A stretch of 64,000 nt of DNA. Source: Paracyclopina nana (Eukaryota > Arthropoda > Copepoda > Cyclopoida > Cyclopettidae). A model generated the notes under the pieces. It searched no databases, was not told where the DNA came from, and saw nothing but the letters and a program-made list of their open reading frames with translations. Positions 20,933 through 35,289 of this stretch are shown here, piece by piece. The stretch spans positions 15,500,001 through 15,564,000 of the forward strand of contig JAGUCH010000001.1 of assembly GCA_019096065.1 (NCBI GenBank), given 5' to 3'. The position numbers and the translations under genes are program-made. Each line of letters starts with the position of its first letter. Position 1 is the stretch's first letter.

Positions 20933-23900
20933 AGCAACAAAAGAGGCTTGATATTTTATAAGTATACATTTTGCTTGAGATTTGGTCGAGCTGCATGGTT
21001 ATGCAACCAGATTTTGTTTCAATGGCGGAATTACCTTTAATTGTGGCAACTAAGCAACCAGTCCTGATCAATCAGTGGCATTAATTATTTGCAATTGTCA
21101 CGAAGCTGAGCTTTAAATGATAAGGCTGACAGCTGGAATTTCTGGGCCCAATGCGCTCAATTATAATTAGTATGACCGGTTTTTTGTGGCACACAAGCGC
21201 CTCACAGCATCAGCTTAAAACAATGCTAAGCCTATACCCAAAAATGGCTTTTTCTCCCAAATCTCCAAAAAAAATTTATGATCCTCTCTTGAAGGCTTAA
21301 AAATCCACGTAGCTTTCCTCTTTTTGTGTTAATTCCATGGTACTTATGGAATAGAGTTTCCATATGTTTTGCTACAGTCATGTAGGGCCTTGCTGCTATA
21401 CTACAAAGTAAAATGTGCTTTGATGCTGGTGAAATAAGCACATTTGAACTTAGAAAGACACACACAAGGGAAATGTAGAAGGTAAAAGCTGCTGGGCAAC
21501 TTCACATTTCTCTTGTGGTCTCTTGTGTTGCAAACTGCCTAGATGCAAAACCAAGCAAGTGAGAAGAAGGCTCTTGTTACACAGTCTGCTGCTATATGTG
21601 AGAATTTGAGGGGCTGCAACTGTAATAATGTTCAGGCTAAGTTCAAAAAGGGTGAGAAAACACTGCTGCCATTATTGCTTCATACTGCTGCCTGGTGCTG
21701 TTCATGTGACTTGAAAAATACTATTAAATCTGTTAAAGCATATCTTACCATTTTCAGCCCCAATTGATGCTCTATAGGATCAAAGAGGAGCATTGCTTAT
21801 TGTTCCAATACATGCCAATGAGATGATCTTAGCACTACTCTATGTGCATTTGTACCCATCTCTTGCTTTAGGACCTTTTTGTGTCTTGAATAATTCAAAG
21901 TCCTACTACAACTACTACAGCTGCTGCTGCTGGACCATTTAGGGCGGTCCTAAGCAGTCCTGTAGAAAAAAAAGAAATAACAGTTAGCTGTGGCAGGCAA
22001 ATTGTATCAGGCCTTAAGTGAGAGAGATCAAATGTGTGTGGCTTTTCGGCCCTGGCGATTTTTGCACCTAGAAAAAGACCGATGATGATCAGAGCTGCTG
22101 GGGCCTTCAACTGATTGAGGCCTTGAGAGGCTGCAGCAGCCACCGACAAGTCACGTACATAACAGTACACAGGCCTTGCTATGCCACTAGCTAGCTAGCA
22201 TCCTATACTACCACTAGAGTGTGCAAAATGTGCACGTGAAAGTGTTTGAGAGCCAGAAGCTGAGGAAGCACAAAACAGGCTTGCACTTCAGTGGCAAACC
22301 TCATTTGAGAACTTCTTGGGAGAGAAAGCATTCATTGAAAAGCCCAGACCATCATCATTACAGCAATAAAACATGCACAGAAAAAGTCTTTTTTCACAAT
22401 CACAATAACCTCTGGGGAAATGTGGATCCAACTGGTTTTGCATGTGCCACTGCTGTTCATCAATTCACGTGAAGCTGAAAGGCTTTCACATTTTTAGTCC
22501 TCCTCGATGAAGAGCCTGATGTCTGTCTAGAGTTCAAACCTTTCGCAATCGCTGGTAGTAGTGGATGCTGGTACATGTAGTTCTATACTCGCAATTCGCA
22601 CTGTTAAGCTCCACATTGCGATCGATTGGCGAGTGTGAGAAGAGCATGGCATGCAGTTCTATGGGGCTTAAAGGCTCTTTCCTCTTTCAGAACAAGCAGC
22701 TCGGAGCAGCAGTAGCAGCACACAACCTTTTTCCCGAGAAAGTTGAGGTCATGTCAAACTCGTGTAAAGGCCAAAACTGATACACACACACACACACAAG
22801 TTCCAATACAACAATGCCACATATAGACACTATAAAAACAGCAGTTGGCGCTAAGTTTTCCTGGGGCAAAAGTGATTCAGGAAAACCATTTGGGGCTTTA
22901 CGCAGGCTTTCACTCAAGTCATTATTGTCAACATTCGAAAATCTGGCTTTTGAACTAAAGCATGTATTTTTGTCACTCGGTTCTGATTCGAACAGCCATC
23001 GATTAACTTTTATGCATGCCAACTGCCAGCTTTTTGAAGCCATGATCCATCATCATGGAAAATGTAAGCAACTGAATGTGAAGAAATGGCGATGCATGGT
23101 CGTCCTCGTTTACCGGGTTTTTTTTTGCAGCTGACTTTCTGCATTTCCTCCTTGGAGAAGAAGCTTGAAATGATCAGAGAAAAGCAGGCTCGACAAACAC
23201 CATCTTGGATCCTTGCACAATGGACACAATGGTGTGGTGTGTGTCTTCCAGCGATGTTGGCTTGGCTTCAATCAGGAAAGTGCTCCAGAATTGTCTTGTG
23301 TTCAAGTCGATTTATTTGGTCGACTTTCCCATCACAGAGTTGTTTAGAAAGCAGACTTTACTCTTCCATTACTGATTCGATGCAGCCAGCTCAACTTTGC
23401 TTTTTTGTCGATACGTTTCGCTACATTGCTGCCTTGCTCTCATTGCAATTCAAGCATTTTGGGGATTAAAAACGTTGTGTAATCCTTTAAATCTTTTTGA
23501 AAACATGCTGCTATGATTGCATTTTTCCCTCACTTTAGCGAGCTCTCATTTCTTTTGCTGCGCAAGCAAAAATTAAACGAAATATTAAGAAACTTTTTTC
23601 ATTAGCAGCAAGACCGAGCTTAGCACTTTTAGACTCACGACCCTTTTATGTTTATGAACGCTTACGTAGAAAGCTTCTTAAAAGTAGGAGTCAACCGATT
23701 AACGCCATAATTCGAAATTCACCTTGGCACGCCAGAAATTGATCACAGCTCTCTGCTTTCACTTGGCATGAAAATAGGAAAATGAATTAATAATACTATT
23801 GGGCTCTAGAGCAGTTGCTAATTGCAGCTGTTCTATGCCTACACGAGTTTGTATTTGGGCCATGTAGTAGAGAGCCTTTTGCAATGCAGCTTTTCATCAT

Positions 23901-26900
23901 CACCATCATCATCATCAACGTCTCTCACAAATGCAATTTGCTTTTCATGTTTCAGACCAAATTAGCTTAAAAGTTGTCCCAGTTGGGCCTGAATAAAGAG
24001 ACTGTGCATACGAAAAGATGCCCTCCACCTTTGAGAGCTTTAAAATAGCAATTCTGGCTTTTTTTAGAGGCCTCCTTTTTGTGATTTGCGTGCCTTTCCC
24101 TCATTTGCAAATGCAGTGTTTATGATAATAAACGTAATTATAATTGAGTCTAATCTCATAATCCATCTAGGCACTTTCAATTATGGCCTCTTTTACTTAG
24201 CTGCCAGCTGATAATCCATGAAAAACTCCCATAACAGCCCTCTGTATTATGGTTATGTGTTTTGCACATATTCCATTTTATGCCATAAATGCCAAGAACT
24301 CTCATTTCGTTACCTTCTAAATGGAGTATCGTTGCCATTTAAAAAGAGCAAAGTTGCCACGGAACGAAGACAATAAAATGCTTGCTCACAAAATGACAAT
24401 ATTCAGAGGGATTCAAGTTTAACCTGCAATAGGCAGGTGGCGAAATTTCATGCAAATTAGAGCAGCAGAGGAGTAATCATCGCCAGACTAGGAAAGTCTT
24501 CATTTTTCGGTAGCAATTGCGGTTTATGCGCATGGGTTGTGGTCACATTTCTACAGCTGAAACAAAACATGCACTTTGCCAATTGAAGTTGAAGAAGACG
24601 ATTATTGGAATGATCAATTTAACTTCAAATTGCCACTACTGCAGGTTTCACCAAAGAAATCATAATTTTCAAAAAAGTCAAAGACACCAAATGCGATCAT
24701 TTTTAAGTTGCGAAATGGGAATTTTTACAATGAAAAAAGGACAAAAATTAATTGCTACGATTTACTATGCTGAGTGGAATAATTTCTAAGTTTGCATTTT
24801 GGCAATTTTTGCAGCTTATGTGAATTTTGCAATTGTTCATGCCTAGGTTAGATCTTTATATGTATCCGACATCATGCACACAAAGAATTTCATTTTTAAT
24901 TCAATTGAACTAGATGGTTTTCTTGCATGTTGGCTAGGTAAAAGTTGAAAAACTACCTCAGTACATTTCCCATAATTATTGAGTAGATCTCATTTTCCTC
25001 CTTCACCGTGGCATTTTATATCCAATAAAAGAATAAGTGGCATTAACTGCGTTACCAAAGGGATTATTTGCATGTTTTAACCTACAGTGCTATTTAGCTG
25101 TAAGTGAGTTTTGACACTTGATATCCAATGCATTAATGTTTGACAACAGAAGAGAAAAGTGTCAAAGAAATTAACAATTGTTTTTAATATACCCTAACTT
25201 TTATGCCGCATAATAGCATACCACACACACACTCTCTTTGATATGCTACACAGCAGAGAAATGCAATATAGATGCTTTTCCATTTCAACAAACTTTTTCC
25301 TGCTTTGATGAAGATGGATATCAAATCAAATTAGCCTTAAAAAAGTTTTAATAATTTGAGCAGCTCTTTTTGGAGCTGTTGGCTTTTTAAGGCATATGTA
25401 GCATACTCTACACACCTTATTTTTTGCTGTAAGACTTCTTTTTATTGGCCAGTGTTGCAGCTCTTACCCTGATTCGCGAGAACGCACTCAGCATTTTTTT
25501 GCTTACCTACATAACATCGCAAAATGGCCGTCGCCCCTTACTTGGGTTTGAGCTGCAAAAGATGCTATTCTCAGCCACTTGGGGGACGCTTCTTTTTGGT
25601 CCATTGACATATTTTTCAGGTGAACCATTTTACTAGTTGGCCAATGAAATTAATTGCAGGCTTTAAAAACTAAGCCTAAGAAGTTCATGTTCAGTTAGCC
25701 GGCAGATGAATAAATATTATACATTAAATGTGTCAAATTATGGTTGTAGTTTGGCCTCAATTTTTAGCGCATGGAACGAGGAAAGCTGGAATCATCTTGA
25801 TAATTGGAAAGTGGACAAAAAACATGCCTTATATGGCTGCACTCTCTTGTTATTGAAAAATGACATCACACTGATAAAAATTACTCACTCCAAATTCAGT
25901 ACAAATAATCAGCAAAAAGTTTGAACAATTTAATCAGCGCCGCGTAGATCAGAATCAAGCGTCCCCTCAGTTTATAGTACTTGTTTGTCAAGTGTTGCCA
26001 TCTGAGATTTGCCTTAGACCATGGGGCCGTGTGGCCTAAAATGGCCAGAATTTCATGCAGATCAGCCAGGTCGATGGACGCATAAAACCGATCCCTCAAA
26101 GTGGAATTTAAGCCTATTTTTTGTGTCAACAAAATTCAATTTGGCCTCAGATAGTGGGAGAATGTACTAAAACAATAATATAAAAAAACAGAGTGAACTA
26201 TTACCTTTATTGACTTGCATTATGTAAGCTAACATTGTAATTTACCACGCCTTAAATTCATCGGTTTGCCTCAAATGAGCTTTGCAAGACCGGTTTTTCT
26301 TGAAAAATCAAAGTACATCCATCAATCACATAATGGTGCTGAAAACTAAAAAGCTATAATTACACTTCTTAAAAAGTCGGCAGACTGTCTGGCGACATTT
26401 AAACCGTTAGAAAAGAGCTAGACTTACTGGCGCCAGTTTGCTAAGAATAATTAAAAAATTAATAACTTCAGCTTCAATTCCAACCCACAAAATTATTACG
26501 AGCATTTTGAGCTTTTTAAAAGCCAAAAGGTATGGTTAATGGATTCAAAATGGGTCAAACTGCTGTGGCTTTTAAGAAAAACTCGTATTTCAAGCTCAAA
26601 AAAAGGGGTAGCAGCAGATTTTGGCAAGCATGCAAGCTAAGAGAAGAAATAGAATCTTTATTTGCCATGTGTGATGTTTCATGGGTTTTTGGCCACAAAA
26701 CTTCTTTCGTACTACAGATTTGCTGCTCAGCTTTTGACCCACAAAGGTTCAATTCCAATGGAGCACTACTATACAGCTACTACTACAGCGTGACCCCCTC
26801 TCTTAAAAGTGCCCGTTTTTTTTCTGTGCAAAAAATCGCAATAACTAGCTACATAGTCACAGCAGCAGTATGTCCTTGCAAAAATTGCACAAAGTGATTT

Positions 26901-29900
26901 ATAACCTCATTTCTTTTTCCCCGCGTCGTGCATTTTTTCCGAATTTTGCATTTTCTTCTCTGTACCAGCTGGTTTAATCGAGAATCAATTTTATGGCATG
27001 TACAAATAATTAATCTGAAGAATCTTTGCAGCTTAGTTTAGCAGTTGCATTTGAATTGGGGGTCACTGTGTATTTTGGGCACCAACATAAAGGCAAATCT
27101 CATTGTTGAGCTTTTGCTCAATACACAAGCACATGATTCATGTCTAAAAGTAGACTTTGGCCCTCAGGGCCCCTTTTTGAACACCTCAAATTCAATAGCC
27201 ATAAAAATACGTACAAAATTGCAGCTGCTCAACTTTGCTGTTTCCACATATGTCATCAAGGATTTGGTGTGAAATACTATTCTCAATGATATGGAGAAAA
27301 AACATGCCTTTTTAATCATCTGGGCCTGGTTTTTTCAAGTCCTTTTAGCGCATTTTAAGAGAGCTGGCTTTAAGTGGACTTTAATGGCTTTTTATCCGTC
27401 AGGTGACAGTTGCGTAAAAAGATCTGCACAGTGGTTCTAGATACGTCAATTATTGTGAGGCCTAATTAAACTTGCGAATATTGCCGAATACCAGTTTCTC
27501 TGTAATGCATTTCAAAATAAAGCCAGCTAAAAACCTGATTGCCTTATCTCATAAATGGCACTGGACCTCAATTGACACCTTGCTAATCAAGGCAATTTTC
27601 TGATACACTCTTGGTTAACTCAAAAGAAGTGTTGCTTGGTGACTACTCGGAAAAAAAGTTGTAGTATTTTTATTTCGGTGAAATGTATCCCACGTAAAAT
27701 AAATAGGAGAATAATAGGGAAAAAAGTTGCCATGTCGTGTAACAAAAGGTACAACAACAAGGCGCAAACAGGTAAAAAGCTTTTTGGCATTTCACTGGAA
27801 TTGAATGGTTTTAGTCATCGTTTGAACTCCCGACCCTCGCACTCCACTCTGGGGGAACTGGCCAAGAAAACCACCCAATTTTCCCATTAAGAAAGCATCG
27901 TAATTTTAGCAATAATCCTGCCTTCAAAATTAACTAGCGTCACAAAGTGAGTTATTTCAGCCCAGTGTGCTCATGAACAACAATGGGTATATATGTATTT
28001 TGAAGCACAGGGGGCCCACCATTTTTGGGCCCATTTATGATGCACAGTGGCTGTGTAGTACAATCACTTTCTAATTACCAAACCTGTTTCGTCAATTGTA
28101 TTCGGCTCGATGAATTTCTTCTCATTAATCATAGATAACTACGCTATGCTACCAGCGGAGAAATGTCAACCTGTAAAGAAGCCTAATTAGGAATTTTTTA
28201 AAAGTCCAGGCAAAATTATATTGTAACAAACTCGGATTTCATTGGACTGTTAAATATGCTGGCTTTTCTGCTTTGTTGCCTAATTAAGAGGTAAGAAGTC
28301 ATGCTGCTGTTTCAATGTTGGCCAATTTATTCGGTGCTAACTCCACATTTATGGCTTCAATTAAGCCAGTTTAGCGACAATTGCACTTTTTCCAGACCTA
28401 CTTCTACTACATATTCGCATACAGGCCTCTGCTGTTTTTATTTCGATTTGCAAGGCTTTTTTCAACGCGCCTCCCCACTGTGTGTGCATTATTTCAAATA
28501 TATATGAAAAACTGGTCGCAGTTCTCGAGTACAGTATGACTAGAGGCCATTTTTAGACCCAAAATCTACATGACTGCACGCAAGAAGACTTTTCATCACA
28601 GTGGGGAGGCACCCTGCTAAAAGTGCCAAATGAAAAACTCAATTTTTCGCAGGCTTTTACTTCTTATTTGTCGAATGTGACTATGGTCCATTTAACATCA
28701 CAATTGCGGAATTCAGCTCATTTTTATCATTCGTGTCCCCCCACAGTGGATATTTGAAGTGAGTCCATCATCTTTGGTCTTCTTGTTGTTGCTGCATTGA
28801 AATCCTAACTACCTTCCTTCAAAATGTCGTCCAACATTCCATTCTTGATGGGAACCACCCAAGTAAAAATATATCCACTTTATTGACTGGACAGATTTTG
28901 AGCCCAAAACCTTCCAATTACACCCCTTGACCAAATTGACTGAAACTTGATTTGTTTCATTGACAAAAGAAGTGGCTGGAAACAACTGAAATTCCTCAAA
29001 ACAAATACACACTAAGGAGGCCAGGCCAAAAAACCCAAGTTGAAATTGAACTCTGGAAATGGTGGTCGATTTGGGGCCTGATTTTTCACCTAGATTGCTC
29101 TTATTCCATCAAGTGTATTGCTGTGCAGTTGTTGTTTCTCAGCTCAGCGTGTGGTTGTCATCTAATGCCTGGCATTCCAGGTCATTTTTGAGGCTCTAAT
29201 GATCTTCAAAAAATCCACCCAAAATGAGGTTTAAACTTGAGCTATATTTTTCCACCAAAATCTTTCTCACTAGCTATGTGGCAAATCAAGGTTTAGCACA
29301 TTGATCAGAGCTCTTTTTTGGCATGCCCAAATTAGGTCTTGTGTGGTGTTTGTGCCATCTTTATCAGGCTTTACCAGATGAAAAGTGGCTTCTTTTTGCT
29401 GCTGGAGCACCTATTGTTCATAGGAGCAACAACAGGATTGATCAAAGTTTGGCTCCTCTCTATTTTGTGATGCTTTCTGTGTGCCTTAACATCCTAAGTG
29501 TCCTCCCAGTTTTGAAGACTTGGGGAGGACAAAGAGACACTTCTTCTTTTGTACCATTGTCAACTAACTTAGTAGAAGAAGTGTGATGGAAAACAACAAC
29601 ACTTATCTCATTGACAATAAGCCCTTCTTTCCTAGTTATTGGAGGGTGACCTAAATAATGCGCCATGATTTGTCAACTAAAAAAGCCTTTAGGAGCCTCT
29701 CATTGTTCAAATATTGGATAAACTTGGCTTTCTCCTGTACCGCAACTACACAAGAAGCATCTTGATCACATCCCCTGAAAAAAAAGTAGAGTGATGCAGA
29801 GGAAGTGAATGTTAATTTCAGCCCGCCTCTCAGTTGCGTAAGGGAATGATCTCTTGTTTTCCATGAAGTGGGAGAAGTGTGGCTTTGATCCACAGTAGCT

Positions 29901-30119
29901 GACTTTCTTTAAGGCAACAACAACATCAAGGAGGATTTGGCCTGGTCATGCTCCCAACCAAAACGTATGAAAGACAAAAAAGCTCCCTACTTGAATAAAA
30001 AGTCGACCCCTATAAGCAAAAAAAGCCTCTGACAATTCTGGATAAGCTTTCTAAAGCTGACAAGCTGAGCATTTGCTGTGAAATTGCTTTTCAAAGCTCT
30101 CGTCTGAGATTCTACTGAG
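20933..30119. other. Gene-poor stretch
   Basis: No gene supported. Microsatellites include a CA tract near 22782-22797 and a CAT/ATC tract near 23896-23918. The longest open frames (121-127 codons) are not protein-like. Confidence 0.5.
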
Positions 30120-30575
30120 ACATGACCTCCGAGTCTCAACGCTACACTATGGCAAAATCACTGAGTCTCTAAGTTATGAGACTCAAACGTCTGAGTTAGC
30201 AACTGAGCTAATAACTACTGAATTACTAGGTACCTTTTGTGCTACTGATTCTCTTACTACTGAGTCGTTAACAACTGAGCCATTAAATACTCAATCATCA
30301 ACTACTGAGTCATTAAATATTGAGTCACTAGCTACTGAGAAATTGTTTACTGAGTAACTACTGAGTATCTAGCTTATGGGTCACTAATTGCTCAGTTACT
30401 TTGTACTGAGACTCTTACAAATGAGTTGCTAACAACTGAGCCATTAAATACTGAATCACTACTGAGCAATTATTTACCGTGTAACTACTGAGTCACTAAT
30501 TTCTCAAAGTGCTGAGTCTCTAAATACCGAGTCATTAACTACTGAGTCGCGAATTACTGAGTAACTTACTGCTGA
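30120..30575 (+). repeat. Degenerate 15-bp repeat (ACTACTGAGTCATTA)
   Basis: Around 25 diverged copies of a 15-bp unit based on ACTACTGAGTC(A/G)TTA. In one frame from about 30190 to 30356 it reads as a Thr-Thr-Glu-Ser-Leu pentapeptide repeat, but that frame is broken by stops and has no start or flanking domain. I therefore call it a minisatellite, with a remote chance that it is a decayed mucin-like repeat. Confidence 0.75.
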
Positions 30576-33500
30576 GCTCCTTTATTTTAGAGCTCTTTCT
30601 ACTTTTTTGTCTTTATTGTCGGGTTTTCAAAAGTCTCCTTTTTAGCAGCGCTAGACATTTCTGCAAAGAATGTGGAAACCAGAAATATCATTTTACCATA
30701 TTTCGAGACATGATTTGTCATTTGTTCCATAAAATGCCCATTTTTCGTCTGTCTGTTGGTAATTCTCAAGTTGTCATCTTAGACCTAGATGACAGAAAAC
30801 GTATACATAATGTATTTTTTCTCGGTAATTTGAGTCTCCAGTTTTGGGAGCTGGGATGCGATTAGTATGGGCCATTATAGTGCAACGTCTCTCAAGAGAA
30901 TATGACTACTTGAATAACGGACAAACACCAAAAATATATTGGCCTGATTCCCTCACATGTCGAAGGAAATTCCTGGGGGAGAACAGTGTGGAGTTGGCCA
31001 ACTTGCTCATTGAGTCTTTTATTTTTTGGAATTTGATCACGATGCAATAATTATTTTTTCTACCTCGTTTCTTTCGACTCTTTGCAAAAATCATCAAAGT
31101 GCATGTGCACTCATTTGTTACGGAGTCGACCAACTTTAGTTGAGAAGTTTCTACTGCTGAGGGAAGAAAAAGAACGTTTAAGTTCATCAACTGATTTTGA
31201 CCTACTACAGACACTTCAAAATAATTAGAAATCATATCAATGGGGAAGCGGCTGCTCTCCTCTTGCTCTTATATTTTTTGACGACTTATTGATTTTTGTT
31301 TCCGCTAAAAATGGGACAGGGAAAGGTGTAATTATTGGCTGTCGTCAAACTTTGCCATTTCTGTTCATACTCACCATCGTCATCGTCCATTCGGAGAATA
31401 CACTCTAGGAAATCTTGCTTTTGGAAAAAAAATATTCTCCATCATCAAGAAAGTATGAGGCCAAAGTTTTTCTTCAAATGAAGCCATGTTTGGCCCATCA
31501 AAGCGTGAAAACAAACTAAAATCTCTCTATTAGCATACGCAGGATTCCGAAGCTTGCTAGAATTTGAGTTAAGGCTCAAAGAATGGATGCACATTTCTAA
31601 CGTATATAAAGCTGGCTGAAATATGAAATGGCCGCGGCATTATTGCAAAACATTGAAGTTTTTTACGACGCCTCCGCGAGAATTGCATGATACACTTTTC
31701 GTCGATTGTAGCAACTTTTTCACTTCTTCCTATTTAAAGAGGCATCCACTGTGGGAAACTCATGCCAATTCCGCTCAATAAAAGTTATTCGCTTTTGGTG
31801 TCAGATAGCCCCGCTGTGCACAGGATACTTCCTTAGCATCGCCTTCTTTTACTCAAAGTCCTGCTATGCTTCAGCTAGCCACACTTCCCCTTTTGCAAGC
31901 ATATTCACATATCTTTTATTGAAAAGTAGAAGTAGCCTCAAACGTCAATTTTGCTCTAACAGCAACCTTGCGTGCTCTGCCAAACACTTTTGAATGAACT
32001 TGGTATGTGTTTACCATTTGCATGGAAAAGCGCGAGAATTCTGATACTTCAAGCAGAAGTGAGGCAATAAAATCCTTTTCCTTCTGAGCTGTGGCCAATT
32101 GATGTCAAAGATATCCGGAGAACCGGTTGACCTTAATTACTGTCCCCTGGTGCCCAATGCTTTTTCTCTTTTTGTGTCAATTGAAGAGGTTACAGCGACG
32201 TCAAGAAGGAAGAGAAAGACCATTGTTGTGAGTACATCGAACAACATCAAGGGATAAAAAGGGAGAGAGGGTTCCTTAAAAGAGCACACTGGCCCAAATG
32301 AAAATGAAAGCCGAGAGGAACATTTTAAAGGAAGAAAGCTGTAATGCGTATTTTTCAATTATTCAAGCTCATGTTTTCTTTGGAGGGTGCTTTTTGGTGA
32401 GTGAGTTGCTCGATGTGGATTTCAGGGTTGTATATACTTGACAGACCTGCCAATACCACACGTGGCCCAGTACACTTTCCCAATTGTATATAGGCCATAT
32501 TAGGAGATGTCTAGCTACTATTGTGGAAGTACAAAGAGAAAGCCATCAAACAGGGACAGCAGCAGCAGCAGCAGCAGCACATCATGGTTTCAAAAGGCTC
32601 CCTTCAAAGCTAGACCAAGGTCATGAAATTAAAAGAAATCGGGTTGCATAGTTTGAGCATTAACTTGATGAGCTCGTGGCTTTAAATTACACCACAGCTA
32701 GCTGGAGGCTTTGAAGGGGAAATCAATGGGTGGTGATCACAAATCTCATTTTCATTTGGGACCATGCTGATGATGACTACTTCTGCTCCTCTGAAGCATA
32801 ATTCAACGTCGGAATATTCAAGAGGAAATGAAAAAGGGAGACCAAAAAAGAAAGCTTCATCATCATTTCTGTACTCTCCGAAAAATGGCATTAAAATGGC
32901 TGATTTATAACGCTCGGCTTCCTGCAGAAAAAGGAGGCCATTTCTGCGGTTGCTGTACTACTTTGATGAGTTTTTCCTCACTGCTGGCTGCAGTAGTTGA
33001 TGATGACTTTTTAATCAAACTGATAAGCATGCTACATAATCAGCGTTTTTCATCAGTTTGTGTTTTTCTAAAGGCATCTTTTGTGATGCTTTTTCACTTG
33101 CAGATTCCAGAAATGTCGAGCTTGGTTTGAGCCATGACCAAACTAGATATGGGAAAAACGATTTTTTTGTTTATTTGGGTCAATGAGATATTTTATCTGG
33201 GCAAATCATACAAAAGTTGTCAAACTACGTTAAAGTGAGGTGGGCAGCGCAAAGTTGGCTTATCCAAAACAACTTAGTTTATGGATATGATTCTCGGGAA
33301 AAATTGAGCTCCTCACAGCTGAGATTTCATCCCGAAAATGGGTGCTTGTTGTTCATGCCATAAAGTGATGAGCCAAGAACTTTAATGGCCCGAGGGCCAG
33401 CTTCAGCCTATCGACGACATTATGGCTCATGTACACATTTTGCACCAAGAGATCTCTTTTTAATGCTTTATAGTCAGAATTAAGTTGGCTCCGCGGATTG

Positions 33501-35289
33501 GCCAACCCACTCTCAAGATAAAATGAGGTACTAAGAGGCCAAGTGCGAGATAATGAGGCTGCAAAAAAGAGACCTAAAAAGCCATAGCCAAGACTGCTGC
33601 TGCTGCTGCTGAGGGGAAATGAGAAACTTCAACAGCCATCGGCTTTTTCCACACCAGCCTAGCGCAGACCCTTTAAAATGACTCATTATTAGCTATAACC
33701 TCCACTGCACCTTGCTTAATTCTGGGGAGTCGCGTAAACAAAACCACGTGGTTGAGTTATGTAAACAAATCCGCGCGGTTTTGTTGTTGTCGAAATTGGG
33801 TGATTCCGTTTAGAAGAACTTTGCGCCGAGGTTGAGCCGATTAGCAAAAAAAAAGCTACAGAGGCTGGATCAAAAATGCTGGTACTGTTCATTCCTTTGT
33901 TTGCTTTCATATAAGAGTCTTCAAAGGCCATTAGAACAAAGTAGTCCGAGTTAATTTAGGCGGAATATGGATGACTTATTGTCGCTGTCGGTCCATTTCG
34001 CGGTGGCCAACAGTTTTTTTTTTCCAGCTGCTGTAACAAGTTCAAATTCAGATTATAATTTGAAAATGCATAGGTGACCCAAGAGATGTGTCGGCACACT
34101 GGCAAAAAAGGAGCAAAAAGTGTCCTTGGAGCTCTGCTGTAATTGTTTTAAGTGGGAAACGCGCCCATAAAAGTAAAACTACTCTTGAGGCCTACTCTTG
34201 GATGTGATTTTTAAAGTGTCGAAAAATTGTGATTTTCATGAAAGGCAATATTTTAATGACTCCAAAGAGTGGACTGCGCATTTTATGGCTCTTTTTTGTT
34301 CCATGTGCTGACTTATCCCTTAGGTCACTTGTGCATTTTCAATGTATATAATCTGAATTTGAACTGGTACAAAGATGAAAAAATTCCGGGTCACTGCAAA
34401 ATTTGCCCTCACACAACAATATGTCATCCGCATTTAGCCCTATAAGAACAGAACGAAAATGCATGCACTCTAATTAAGCTATTCTCGATAAAAATCAAAG
34501 GGCAAGCTTTCGCCGATGAATTCAGCTAAGCATAGCACATTCTAGTTACTTTGCATTCCAGCCAAGTTGCAAGCATTACTTTGTGCCTTGCTTGACTCAA
34601 TTGTGATCACGAATACGATCCGTTTTTAGAAGCCTTGCAATTTCATGCTTTCACTCAAGTTGTAATTGTCATTATCAAAAGCAGTCATGCTTTCTTTATA
34701 TTGTCAATGCTGGAGTCATGCCAAAAGGGAGTACGTTGAAACAAAATGCAATTACAAATACCAGCAAAAGCCGTTAAAAAAGCGCGTGCAAAAGTGTCTC
34801 TCCCAAGGAAAGCTTTTTTCTATATAGGAGCCTTTTTATTCAATATTATTTTGTCTTGCTTTTACAATTTGGAATTGCATTTCTGTAAAAAGTAAAATGT
34901 CCACTAAAAAAGCTTTCAAATATTGCGGAAAAAAATAATGCGTAATGAAGTATTTGCTCGTCAGGTTATATAACTAGGAGGGAATTTCTAAGGCTCAAAC
35001 ATCCCACAGTGCTCTGTATTACTCTGTACAGCTTTAGGACACCGAAGCCTTTACAACACATCTTGATAAAAAAGCTCCAAAAGTTGTCAGTCTTTTTTCT
35101 CCCTCTTTCAATGGGAGTAATCATTTTTGCCATTTTAGACAAGAGCTTTAAAAAAAAGCAAAAAGTATGTATAAAAATTAATTTAAGATATTTCATTTAA
35201 TGGTCACAGGGTAGTCGAAAATTAACTTAAAAAAATGAACTCTTTATGCTTAATAATCAAGCTAATAGCTAATGATGTTCTCATTCAAA
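30576..35289. other. Gene-poor stretch upstream of the abrupt promoter region
   Basis: No gene supported. Contains CAG/CTG tracts at 32557-32579 and about 33594-33612, and a CCACGTGG with two flanking GTAAACAAA sites at 33734-33772. Confidence 0.5.
32557..32579 (+). repeat. CAG trinucleotide tract
   Basis: Seven uninterrupted CAG units and a trailing CAC. It is one of several CAG/CTG tracts across the non-coding part of the window. Confidence 0.9.

Noticed and set aside
26532-26897. 121-codon open frame, and similar ones at 23086-23469 and 36282-36623
   Set aside because: Random-looking composition, no family features, no neighbouring exons.
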